A DNA stretch of 34,893 nt from positions 1 to 34,893 of IMG/VR virus record IMGVR_UViG_3300025009_000281; one strand, 5' to 3'. The translations under genes were made by a program, and so were the position numbers. Below, one piece after another: positions 8,984 to 16,400 of the stretch. The DNA comes from a virus. The notes under the pieces were generated by a model. That model was not told the DNA's origin. It saw only the letters and a program-made list of their open reading frames with translations, and searched no databases. Positions within the stretch are counted from its first letter, which is position 1; each line of letters starts with the position of its first letter.

Positions 8984-9828
8984 TTAATTTAGTATCATAC
9001 TCCTTGCTTTTTGTCTTAATTGCTGTCTTTCTACTTCTCTTTGTTCTCTCATATTTCTACTTGCAATAGCTTTTAGATAACCATTAAAAGTTTTCCATCC
9101 CATGTGCATTAATTCTTCGTGTGTAAATCCTTCATTTATCATAGCTAAGAACAAAGGAAGAATAGTTATATCTCCTTGTTCTTCTCCATCTCCGTTAAAG
9201 TTTTTTTTTCAATATCTTCATCTTCAGTTGTTATTCCGCCAAGAATTTCTTTAGAAACAAAAACAATTAATTCCATTAATTGTTTAAAACTTAAATCAGC
9301 CAAAACGCCAGTCTTGATACCTTCATTTTTAATCTTGATTATTTCTTCTAATGAATTTATAATCTGTTTATATGCTTCTTGCTTATTACCGCTAGCTAAC
9401 TGTTCCCCAGCTTCCATAATTGCAAAAGCATGAGTAACTATTAAATCTCCTGGTAATATTAGATTTTTGCCATGCAATTTTATCTCAACATCTTCATAAG
9501 TAGTTTCATCAAGATTAAGGGATTTTTTACCTCCTTCTGTGAGAAGATCAACAAAGACAAAAGGAATAAGTTTGAAAAAACCTCCCTTATACATCATTTT
9601 CTTTTCTATCTCGTTATTCCCTAATGTATTCTTTATTTTTAATAATTCTGTATATAATTTTATTACTTCCCTATATGCCGAGATTTTCCCTCTTGTTAGT
9701 TCCTCTTGTAATGATATTACAACAAGAGCTTGTTTTGAAGGAAGGTCGGCAGGCAAGAACCAAGTCTTGCCCTGCCATATAATCTCAGCATCTTTTGGAA
9801 GTAACAAATCTAAATCTAATACTTTCAT
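8984..9828 (-). CDS. Tail assembly chaperone, -1 frameshift product (GT-like)
   Basis: Joined product: residues 1-209 come from the upstream frame (9828-9202). After a -1 slip on the nine-A run at 9209-9201, reading continues from AAC at 9202 to TAA at 8986-8984 for another 72 residues. The extension (NFNGDGEEQGDITILPLF, then FTHEELMHMGWKTFNGYLKA, ending in a helical Arg/Gln-rich tail) has no ribosome site of its own. It ends exactly one base before the tape measure GTG. In lambda and many tailed phages the G/GT tail chaperones are made by this kind of slip just upstream of the tape measure gene. Total length would be 281 residues. A homopolymer sequencing error is the alternative. Confidence 0.8.
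9166..9828 (-). CDS. Tail assembly chaperone, unshifted product (G-like)
   Basis: A 220-residue protein that reads through the nine-A run and ends 44 bases later. Ribosome site aaaggaggtt lies directly before the ATG. It contains two similar halves, each with an acidic strand plus ILPGDL / FLPADL and a helical segment (DAEIIWQGKTWFLPADLPSK near residue 12 and EDVEIKLHGKNLILPGDL near 110), suggesting an internal duplication. Position between tail tube and tape measure is the canonical place for the G protein that coats the tape measure during tail assembly. Confidence 0.8.
   Translation of the reverse strand: MKVLDLDLLLPKDAEIIWQGKTWFLPADLPSKQALVVISLQEELTRGKISAYREVIKLYTELLKIKNTLGNNEIEKKMMYKGGFFKLIPFVFVDLLTEGGKKSLNLDETTYEDVEIKLHGKNLILPGDLIVTHAFAIMEAGEQLASGNKQEAYKQIINSLEEIIKIKNEGIKTGVLADLSFKQLMELIVFVSKEILGGITTEDEDIEKKTLTEMEKNKEI
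9201..9210 (-). promoter_or_regulatory. Programmed -1 ribosomal frameshift slippery site
   Basis: On the coding strand the sequence is GAAAAAAAAAC, read GAA AAA AAA ACT in the starting frame. Two lysine codons in register with A-AAA-AAA allow tandem slippage to -1, giving GAA AAA AAA AAC TTT. The long open -1 frame that follows is the main evidence. I did not find a convincing downstream stem-loop by eye. Confidence 0.75.
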
Positions 9829-9839
9829 ATAACCTCCTT

Positions 9840-10796
9840 TTAGTATGCTGAATCTGTTGCATTCTGTATTGTGAATGTTATTGGACTCGCACCCTGAGCA
9901 AATCCGACAAAATCTTGAGTTAGAACTTTAATATCGGGGTCTAAATGGACTGGTGAATTTACATACACAAGTTTATTTATTACAAACCTCATTGACCTCA
10001 CACCACTACCTGCTCCATAACTTAGTGTAACATCAAAACTACCACTTGCTACTACTTCAGCAGGATTAACGCCTGCTGATCCACCATAATATATCTGATT
10101 GAATTTATTTTGATTATTATAGACAAGTGTAAAGTCAAGTTCTATATCTCTATTACCTTCCAAAATATCATTTCGGCATATATCGTCAGTAAATACTTCT
10201 TGAAGATTATTATTTATTCTTAGAGAAAATTTCTGTATTTTATTATCAGGAACTCCATCTATTGTAAAAGCTCCTTGATAGAATATCCAGGGATTATCTG
10301 TCTCATAAGTATCGCTAAGAACTTGCGTTCTTCCAGAAGCAGAGATACCCATAAGATTGACATTGCATTTTACAGGTTGGCTTGCCTCTGCTGATATTTC
10401 AAAACTATTGACCTTACAATCCTGTAATCTTTCTATAATCTGATTATTGATATTCTTTTCCACAGATAGCCAGGGTAAAGTTTCTGCACCTGATACTGTA
10501 TGAGACCAGGGAGAACTTGAGCCAGCAATTGTTGCATTACCAAGAGCAGCAGCAACAAAGAATCCAGACATATCGGGTCTTGCCTTGAAAGTAAATCCTC
10601 CATCATATTTCTGAAATTGCTTTAATGAACTTCCAATATCTCTTACATCTCCACCTTCCCTGAATTTCCCAATTTCTTGAGTAGTTTCTATAGTATCAGC
10701 TCCATCGTATTTTACAAATTTATTAGGAGTTACAGCAGTTGCTTTAGATGTTTGCTTGCCAACTGCTATATATCCTTTTCCAGTTGAAATAGCCAT
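9840..10796 (-). CDS. Tail tube protein
   Basis: A 318-residue beta-rich protein. The N-terminus MAISTGKGYIAVGKQTSKAT with GKFREGGDVRDIG is typical of siphovirus major tail tube proteins, which often begin with an 'I-x-x-GKQ' strand. A later segment (DGGFTFKARPDMSGFFVAAALG) fits the same family, and the C-terminal part ends in TQDFVGFAQGASPITFTIQNA. It lies between the tail terminator region and the tail chaperone, the canonical position. No sheath gene precedes it, which argues for a non-contractile tail. Confidence 0.8.
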   Translation of the reverse strand: MAISTGKGYIAVGKQTSKATAVTPNKFVKYDGADTIETTQEIGKFREGGDVRDIGSSLKQFQKYDGGFTFKARPDMSGFFVAAALGNATIAGSSSPWSHTVSGAETLPWLSVEKNINNQIIERLQDCKVNSFEISAEASQPVKCNVNLMGISASGRTQVLSDTYETDNPWIFYQGAFTIDGVPDNKIQKFSLRINNNLQEVFTDDICRNDILEGNRDIELDFTLVYNNQNKFNQIYYGGSAGVNPAEVVASGSFDVTLSYGAGSGVRSMRFVINKLVYVNSPVHLDPDIKVLTQDFVGFAQGASPITFTIQNATDSAY

Positions 10797-10798
10797 GT

Positions 10799-11068
10799 TT
10801 ACTTACCTCCTTTCTTCATATCCTTTATAGATTCACTAATAATAGATTCACTAATAGTAGATTCACTAATAATAGATTCGCTAATAATAGGATTTTTTTC
10901 TTTTATTATTACTTTTGGCTCTTCTTCTATAACTTTTTCTAAATCAGCCCTTTCTTCTATTTCCCAATCTGCAATTTTACCATTTTCTATAATATCTCCA
11001 TGATTAAGTGTTTTCCCAATCTTTGGCATATATACAGAAAAAGAACCTATATATCTTGCTTTCGCCAT
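10799..11068 (-). CDS. Small head-tail region protein with IISES repeats
   Basis: An 89-residue protein. Residues 1-40 form a small beta unit (ARYIGSFSVYMPKIGKTLNHGDIIENG). An acidic Glu/Lys segment follows, then four five-residue repeats of the form I/T-I-S-E-S, and a basic end (KDMKKGGK). The first part resembles the N-terminus of the 121-residue protein at 12519-12884 in layout only. The gene lies between the tail terminator and the tail tube. The repeat block is likely a flexible tail. Function unknown; a virion-associated role is inferred from position. Confidence 0.65.
   Translation of the reverse strand: MAKARYIGSFSVYMPKIGKTLNHGDIIENGKIADWEIEERADLEKVIEEEPKVIIKEKNPIISESIISESTISESIISESIKDMKKGGK
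10829..10888 (-). repeat. Four tandem 15-bp repeats encoding IISES units
   Basis: Unit on the plus strand is agattcactaataat. The four copies at 10829, 10844, 10859 and 10874 differ at single positions (gt for at in copy 2, g for a in copy 4). The period of 15 keeps the reading frame, so copy number can change without breaking the gene. Confidence 0.9.
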
Positions 11069-11069
11069 T

Positions 11070-11540
11070 TCACACCTCCTCCGTTTTGACTATTATCTCA
11101 ACTTGCCCTTCTTTAGCAAAGATACCATCTAATGCTTTATTTCGCATAAGTGGATAATAGTCCCATCTTCTTAAATCTATATTCCATGCTGTGCTATTCA
11201 ACGAAACATCTGTCCATAATATTTCAAGAATAGCCCTAATATATCTATATATTCTTTTTGTTATTACTTCTTCATCACTATCAACATCTACTATTGAAAT
11301 TACTACATTCTGATTTGCCTCCAACCAATCGGATGTTTGAATGATTGTTTCTCCACTATCACCAAGAATAATTATGGAGGGGAAATCAGGATATTCTTGT
11401 TTTTCACTAAGATAATAATGAGCTATGTCTCTTAAAATTATCCCATCTCCGTATGTAGTATTGAGACTAGTCAATTTTGCAGACATATTATTTTGCAATA
11501 AAGTCTTAATCTGATTTACAATCGTCTCCATTAAATTCAT
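11070..11540 (-). CDS. Tail terminator-like / head-tail joining protein
   Basis: A 156-residue protein. It begins with a helix (ETIVNQIKTLLQNNM), followed by strands (DFPSIIILGDS, NVVISIVDVDSDEEVITKRIYRYIRAIL) and a late DGIFAKEGQVEIIVKTEEV strand pair. This helix-strand order is common to gpU-like tail terminators that cap the tail tube. Gene order (connector, gpG-like protein, this gene, tail tube) is the usual siphovirus order and is the main support. The ATG overlaps the preceding gene by 4 bases. No exact family could be named. Confidence 0.65.
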   Translation of the reverse strand: MNLMETIVNQIKTLLQNNMSAKLTSLNTTYGDGIILRDIAHYYLSEKQEYPDFPSIIILGDSGETIIQTSDWLEANQNVVISIVDVDSDEEVITKRIYRYIRAILEILWTDVSLNSTAWNIDLRRWDYYPLMRNKALDGIFAKEGQVEIIVKTEEV

Positions 11541-12046
11541 GTTCCCATTGCTCCAAATATTCTTCTTCTTTCTTCTACAATCCTTTTCCTAAACAATTCA
11601 ATCCATTCTCCTTTAATTCCCATAACTGTTTCGGGAATATCTACAGGAGGTCTACGAGGTAGTTTTCTTCTTTTACCTGTTGATTGATGATAGATTGCAT
11701 ATGGGACATTAGTTCCTATTTCAAGTCTTGTTGGTGTTAATTTATATAGAGATCCCTTGCTACCTTTTTTTATTAAGCTTCCTCTTAAATCTCCTTTTCT
11801 AACTAAAATAGGTTGTCCAGGATAGTGCTTCGCTTTCCATATTGCATATCTCGGACTAAGTGCAACCCATCCACCCGAATATCCACCCTGACTATCAAAT
11901 TGCTCTTTCTCTACTCTATAGAAAATATCGCCAGCTTTTTTTAATGGTTCAGTCCAATCTGATATTGATTCAGAAAATTGAACAAGATTTCTTTCAAATT
12001 GCACATCCCCTAAAACTGAGATTTTAAAATCTATATAACCACCCAT
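11537..12046 (-). CDS. Phage virion morphogenesis protein (Mu gpG-like)
   Basis: A 169-residue protein. The motif WVALSPRYAIWKAKHYPGQPI is followed by LVRKGDLRGSLI and then by TNVPYAIYHQSTGKRRKLPRRPP. This series is the recognised pattern of the Mu gpG / phage virion morphogenesis family, which acts in joining tails to heads or in tail completion. It overlaps the DUF1320-like gene by one base and the tail terminator-like gene by 4, so translation is coupled. Length agrees with the family. Confidence 0.85.
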   Translation of the reverse strand: MGGYIDFKISVLGDVQFERNLVQFSESISDWTEPLKKAGDIFYRVEKEQFDSQGGYSGGWVALSPRYAIWKAKHYPGQPILVRKGDLRGSLIKKGSKGSLYKLTPTRLEIGTNVPYAIYHQSTGKRRKLPRRPPVDIPETVMGIKGEWIELFRKRIVEERRRIFGAMGT

Positions 12047-12519
12047 TAGAATACCTGCCCTTTCCTGAATTTAGGTTTTAGATGTTCTTCTACTTGCAAA
12101 CCTGCGTCATCATCATCATCTGGATTATCTACAGCATAAGAAGTAGCTCCTTGAGACCATGAAGCACGAGGTGCATCATTAAGTATTTGTGGATTTTTCT
12201 CTATTGCACTCAATTGTTGGTTAAATATTGTCCAATACCTATTTGGTGGTTCGCCTTCTGCCGTAGAGACAGCAAGTCTTCTTGAATTCTCAACTAATGC
12301 TGCTGCACCTATTGCATTTAGAGTTAATAGCATACCAGAAGCAACCGAATAACCAGTTCCAACAGGAACTGTAAATCCTACAGCCGATAATCTTGCATCA
12401 ATAATCCCCGCAATCTGTGAAATTATAGAATTTATTTCGTTCTGGTTAGGATGAGAAATAGAAGTAAAAACTATTTGACTATTTACAGCTTGAACATCAC
12501 CTGACGTGCAATAAGACAT
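12046..12519 (-). CDS. Head-tail connector (DUF1320 / Mu gp36-like)
   Basis: A 157-residue protein beginning MSYCTSGDVQAV. Helical segments follow: NEINSIISQIAGIIDARLSAVG, then LLTLNAIGAAALVENSRRL and RYWTIFNQQLSAIEKNP. The start, the 'I-D-x-x-L' helix and the Tyr/Phe-rich helix before a flexible acidic tail (DNPDDDDDAG) fit the DUF1320 connector family, which lies next to Mu-like gpG genes. It likely forms a ring below the portal. Confidence 0.75.
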   Translation of the reverse strand: MSYCTSGDVQAVNSQIVFTSISHPNQNEINSIISQIAGIIDARLSAVGFTVPVGTGYSVASGMLLTLNAIGAAALVENSRRLAVSTAEGEPPNRYWTIFNQQLSAIEKNPQILNDAPRASWSQGATSYAVDNPDDDDDAGLQVEEHLKPKFRKGQVF

Positions 12520-12884
12520 TATATTTCTCCATCTTCCAAATTAATGCCTACTAACTTCAATAAATATTCTCTATATTCATCATTAGTAGCTTGTCTAAGA
12601 AATTTTTTTAAAGAGCGTGCTTGAGTTTTATAAGTAAAGAATATAAAATCCGATTTCTTATATTCTTTATCTCTAATAGACATATTTTTTTTAAATATAA
12701 ATGGAATTGCTTGACTATCAAGTGCGATAACTGTTTTATTATCAGTTATCTTTCTAAATTTGTCTTTATCTTCATTAAGTAAATTTAAAAGAATAGGATG
12801 GTTGATATATATTACATCCCCAGCCTTTCTCTTTTCGCCACACCATTTGGTGGTTTCTGTTACAACAAAATATCCTGCACTCAT
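12519..12884 (-). CDS. Small protein of unknown function between cassette and connector
   Basis: A 121-residue protein, Lys-rich, with a short N-terminal beta unit (GYFVVTETTKWCGEKRKAGDVIYIN) and helical remainder. It overlaps the methyltransferase gene by 4 bases and the DUF1320-like gene by one base, so it is translated together with both. Small proteins with an 'x-G-D-V-I' strand are common near phage connectors. I could not assign a family. It may be structural rather than part of the enzyme cassette. Confidence 0.6.
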   Translation of the reverse strand: MSAGYFVVTETTKWCGEKRKAGDVIYINHPILLNLLNEDKDKFRKITDNKTVIALDSQAIPFIFKKNMSIRDKEYKKSDFIFFTYKTQARSLKKFLRQATNDEYREYLLKLVGINLEDGEI

Positions 12885-13675
12885 AAAATCACCTCCTTAA
12901 TTTTCAAAATACATCTTAAATGTTGTTTCCACCTTAAATCATGATGCCTTTGGTAAAGTTTCTTACTTGTAAGTGTAAAGAAACTATTGCCATATTTCCA
13001 ATTATTCCATGAATCTTTTATACCTTCAATACAATAAGAGAAATCATCAATAAACCAACCTGTTTTTTCAAATAATTCAGCCCACCATATAGCAGGTTTA
13101 GCTATTTTGTGTGTTTTATCAATATTATATGCGGGGACATTATAGGTATTCCCAACTCCCAATGGAATTATTGCAAATAAGACATATCCTTTATCACTCA
13201 TTAGATTTAATAATTCATTTATTCTATCTTCTGGTATATGTTCTAATGTATCTTTAGATACAATATATTCAAAATGTTCAATATCATCAAATGGTATAGG
13301 GTCTTTTTTTGTAGAAAGTCTACAGTATTGTTTTATTTCTTTATCTACTTGAGATATTGCATATTCAGATATATCGCATCCCCAAGCCTGCCTATATAGC
13401 ATCAATCTAAAAGCTCTCACTAAGTAACCTTTTGACGAACCAAAATCTAAAATTTTATCCTGTCTTCTTATACCAAGATGGTCTACCATAGCCATTGCCA
13501 TAGGCGTGGTTAATTCAGGTAACCATCTATACATAGAAAAACAGGAAATGCCTTTTTCAAACCCTCTCTCAAAATAATCCTCTCCATATTCCTCCTCTGT
13601 AATAGAAGGATGATTGAATTCATAGTAATTTAAATTCTCTCTTTTCACAATCTCAGCCAAGCTGTTCTGTTGCAT
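12881..13675 (-). CDS. Class I SAM-dependent methyltransferase
   Basis: A 264-residue protein. Motif I is ILDFGSSKGY at residues 75-84, the glycine loop that binds S-adenosylmethionine. A later acidic/His stretch (SKDTLEHIPEDRINELLNLM) matches the post-I/motif IV region of Methyltransf_11/23-type enzymes, which act on small molecules or sugars. The N-terminal ~50 residues carry an aromatic/acidic segment (EEEYGEDYFERGFEKG). It overlaps the radical SAM gene by 31 bases. Substrate unknown; a sugar or a radical SAM product is a reasonable guess given its neighbours. Confidence 0.8.
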   Translation of the reverse strand: MQQNSLAEIVKRENLNYYEFNHPSITEEEYGEDYFERGFEKGISCFSMYRWLPELTTPMAMAMVDHLGIRRQDKILDFGSSKGYLVRAFRLMLYRQAWGCDISEYAISQVDKEIKQYCRLSTKKDPIPFDDIEHFEYIVSKDTLEHIPEDRINELLNLMSDKGYVLFAIIPLGVGNTYNVPAYNIDKTHKIAKPAIWWAELFEKTGWFIDDFSYCIEGIKDSWNNWKYGNSFFTLTSKKLYQRHHDLRWKQHLRCILKIKEVIL

Positions 13676-14598
13676 TTATTACATGGCTCCATTATTTGTT
13701 TAGTTTTTTCTTGTGACTTAATTTCATCTCCTAAATAATGCTTTGGTAATTCAATTCCTTCTGGAAATTCAAATGAATTTTTAAATAAATGTCTGATTCT
13801 CGTTAATGCTTCGCAATTCCATATTCTTGTCAAATCCTCTTCTTTTTCTATTTTCCCAAAAGTGCATTCCCCCTGAACATCATCAGTGCAACATATACAT
13901 ATAGTTCCATCCCATAAAACATGAGGAAGTATGAATGGATAATCACATACCGATGGAGTTAGACATCCAGTATCATAGCCATCTTCACCAGCCATCTCTT
14001 TAACTAAATCCAACCAGGGATTCATATTCTTAATTACATGAATATTATCATCGGGTAACATTTGTCTGAATCTTTCAACAAATTCTTTCTCAATTCCATT
14101 ATGAACATATTTTGTTTTTATCAATGCTATATGCTTATGCACTCTTTCTATGCTGCCAAGTTCATGGTATAATTCAAGAAAGTTTTTTATCATTAATTCC
14201 ATTTTCACTTCCTGGAATTCACCTTTAGAATTAAAGGGATGATAAGTCATTGCAAGCGTTACATCACATTTAGAATCTTTAATAACCCTTACAACTCTTT
14301 TAATTTGTTCAGGATCTGCAACTAAACCTGTAAATAAATCAAAGTGGACATCCTTTTTAAGAGAACATAAATATTCAATAAATTCTGGTAAATATGAATA
14401 TAATAAAGGCTCACCTAAACCATTAAGATTAAATCCTGCATAGTAATTATATTTAAGTGTCTCTAAAGCTATAAGTTTTGCAAGTTCAAAATCCATCATT
14501 CCAACTTTTCTTGTCATATACCGTCTTGGACATTCGGCACAATCTAAACCACAAGCATTAGTTAATTCTAACTGTATTGCTTCAATCTTGTGTTGCAT
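13645..14598 (-). CDS. Radical SAM enzyme with SPASM-like C-terminus
   Basis: A 317-residue protein. CGLDCAEC (Cys16, Cys20, Cys23) is the CX3CX2C site for a [4Fe-4S] cluster and SAM cleavage; GLGEP at 60-64 is the SAM-binding motif that follows. The C-terminal region carries Cys212, 218, 234, 236, 237, 245 and 262, with DGTICICCTDD and 'FGKI...IWN', as in SPASM or twitch auxiliary cluster domains. A last CNKC pair is at 306-309. SPASM proteins modify peptides or carbohydrates. The gene overlaps both neighbours (17 and 31 bases), so one transcript makes all three enzymes. Confidence 0.88.
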   Translation of the reverse strand: MQHKIEAIQLELTNACGLDCAECPRRYMTRKVGMMDFELAKLIALETLKYNYYAGFNLNGLGEPLLYSYLPEFIEYLCSLKKDVHFDLFTGLVADPEQIKRVVRVIKDSKCDVTLAMTYHPFNSKGEFQEVKMELMIKNFLELYHELGSIERVHKHIALIKTKYVHNGIEKEFVERFRQMLPDDNIHVIKNMNPWLDLVKEMAGEDGYDTGCLTPSVCDYPFILPHVLWDGTICICCTDDVQGECTFGKIEKEEDLTRIWNCEALTRIRHLFKNSFEFPEGIELPKHYLGDEIKSQEKTKQIMEPCNKCNRTAWLRL

Positions 14599-15382
14599 AA
14601 GGTCTCCTTTCTATTAATACGATTAAATCGTTTTCCCATAATTTTGTCTTAATCCATTCAGGATTATTTTCTAAAAATTCATTTAAAGCTTGTTTAATAT
14701 CAGGAATAGTTGCATCATCAAATATAATTGCATCAGTCATCTTGCTACAAATTGCTATTTCCTTTTTTGTATGTTCGTAAGTATGAATAGTATCTAGAAA
14801 AATTAATTCATAATATAGGGATAAATTCCCTGAATTAAGCATTGCAATATCATCTCCTTGCCAAAAAGTCCACCAACTAACATCTTTATACCTGACCCAT
14901 GTTTTACCTAATGGGTGCCTATCAACACTATCCAGCTTGCCACCTTGTGTTTTACACCAATAATGAAATAACGAAGTAGATATACCACTATCTCCACCAA
15001 CACCAAGTTCTAAGATTGAATATGGTTGCACTTTTGCTAAGCCAGCCATATATGCAATAGCAGATGGGTATTTCATTAACGAAAGATGCCAGAATAACTC
15101 TATTTCTGATTGAAAATATCTGTTATCCAATGCCTTACCTTTCTCTAAAATATTCGGTGTATTTTGTTCATAATGAATAAGGTCAGGATAATAAGCATTA
15201 ATAAGAGAATCATCTACCGTTGATAAGAATGGTAAATCTTGCCAACTTTCTTTTTCTTGTAGTTTAATTTCATCAGGTATAATAGGGGATTGTTCTTTTA
15301 ATAATTCATAATGCATTCTTAAACCTGCCTCAAATCCTTCTTGAATACTACCATCAGGATATAAGCATTTATAATTAGCCAT
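14582..15382 (-). CDS. Methyltransferase of the Methyltransf_24 type
   Basis: A 266-residue protein. SILELGVGGDSG at residues 122-133 is the SAM-binding loop. LDSVDRHPLG is the next acidic strand. LIFLDTIHTYEHTKKEI followed by IIFDDAT matches the 'D-x-x-H-x-Y' plus late Asp pattern of the Methyltransf_24 family, also seen in CmcI-like proteins. Family members act on sugars and small hydroxylated compounds. The N-terminal 100 residues are an extra region (DGSIQEGFEAGLRMHYELL). Ribosome site gagg lies 6 bases before the ATG. Confidence 0.75.
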   Translation of the reverse strand: MANYKCLYPDGSIQEGFEAGLRMHYELLKEQSPIIPDEIKLQEKESWQDLPFLSTVDDSLINAYYPDLIHYEQNTPNILEKGKALDNRYFQSEIELFWHLSLMKYPSAIAYMAGLAKVQPYSILELGVGGDSGISTSLFHYWCKTQGGKLDSVDRHPLGKTWVRYKDVSWWTFWQGDDIAMLNSGNLSLYYELIFLDTIHTYEHTKKEIAICSKMTDAIIFDDATIPDIKQALNEFLENNPEWIKTKLWENDLIVLIERRPYATQD

Positions 15383-15437
15383 TAATGCCTCGCATATGAC
15401 GATATTTTTCCATTCTATCTTGCCCTACTGGAATTAA

Positions 15438-16400
15438 TCACTCTATCCTCTTGTTTAATTGATTTGGATACTTTAATATCAAATTTTCGGTCTTACCCCT
15501 TATGTCATCATCTACAACCTGCTTCCATATCCTATCTTCTCTTTCCCACCAGAAATTCTCGTATTTCAAGACAAATCCATCATTTACATCGTGTTTAACT
15601 CTGTCCCATGCTCTTGTTCCACCCCAAAAATGGATATAATAAGGATCTGCATAACCTCCATAATAAGTTCCTTCTGGCACATGATCGGGAAATGGGAAGT
15701 ATCTATGATCTACAGGTGCTTTAATTAAATTATATCCTTGTTCTTCAAGCCAATAATATAGTTGTTGCCCTGGTTCATACCAACCTGCATTTAATCTACC
15801 ATTATCAGAACCAGTCTTTTGCTTAAATCCTCGTTTCTCGGCAAATGCTCCAGTCCACGATAAGTAACTTTGATCCATTTCTCTTATATCCATTGTCTGA
15901 TTAAATCCTTCTCCAAAATACATTGTATAATCGTGATTATCCATGCAAAGTTTATTGAATTCTTGTACAGGTTTAGTTCTATATAATGTTGCAGATGGAT
16001 TAATATAATTATGCACATATCCGCCTTCATCCCAATAATAGCCAACTGCCACATTCTTTTGCTCTCCTTCTAAGAACGAAAGATACCAATCAAGCCATCC
16101 ATCTTTACATGCCATACTATCTGTCTCTGCTGTAAATATATATTCAGTATCAATAAGTTCTATTGCACAATCTAAAGCTGAAGCATGGAATCTATTTGGT
16201 TTCCAATTATCTACTACCTTTACTCCTTCACCTAATTTCGTCTCAGTTATTCCTCTAATACTGTTATGCCATGACGAATTATTAACAATCATAATATCAT
16301 AATCAACATTATTCTTAGTTTTCTTAAAACTTGACACAACCACTTGTGTCCATTTCCATGTATGTCCATGTGGTATTACTATTGTTACTTTTTTATTCAT
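15438..16400 (-). CDS. Glycosyltransferase family 2-like (GT-A fold)
   Basis: A 320-residue protein. VTIVIPHGHTWKW at the start and DIMIVNNSSWHNS are the nucleotide-sugar side of a GT-A fold. FHASALDCAIELIDTEYIFTAETDS gives the acidic metal site at residues 92-95 (E-T-D-S instead of the usual D-x-D). The C-terminal half is rich in Trp and Tyr, suiting acceptor binding. It overlaps the GT4-GT9 gene by one base. After its TGA stop the same frame stays open for 20 more codons and would overlap the next gene by 8 bases, so the stop may be recent. Donor and acceptor unknown. Confidence 0.78.
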   Translation of the reverse strand: MNKKVTIVIPHGHTWKWTQVVVSSFKKTKNNVDYDIMIVNNSSWHNSIRGITETKLGEGVKVVDNWKPNRFHASALDCAIELIDTEYIFTAETDSMACKDGWLDWYLSFLEGEQKNVAVGYYWDEGGYVHNYINPSATLYRTKPVQEFNKLCMDNHDYTMYFGEGFNQTMDIREMDQSYLSWTGAFAEKRGFKQKTGSDNGRLNAGWYEPGQQLYYWLEEQGYNLIKAPVDHRYFPFPDHVPEGTYYGGYADPYYIHFWGGTRAWDRVKHDVNDGFVLKYENFWWEREDRIWKQVVDDDIRGKTENLILKYPNQLNKRIE

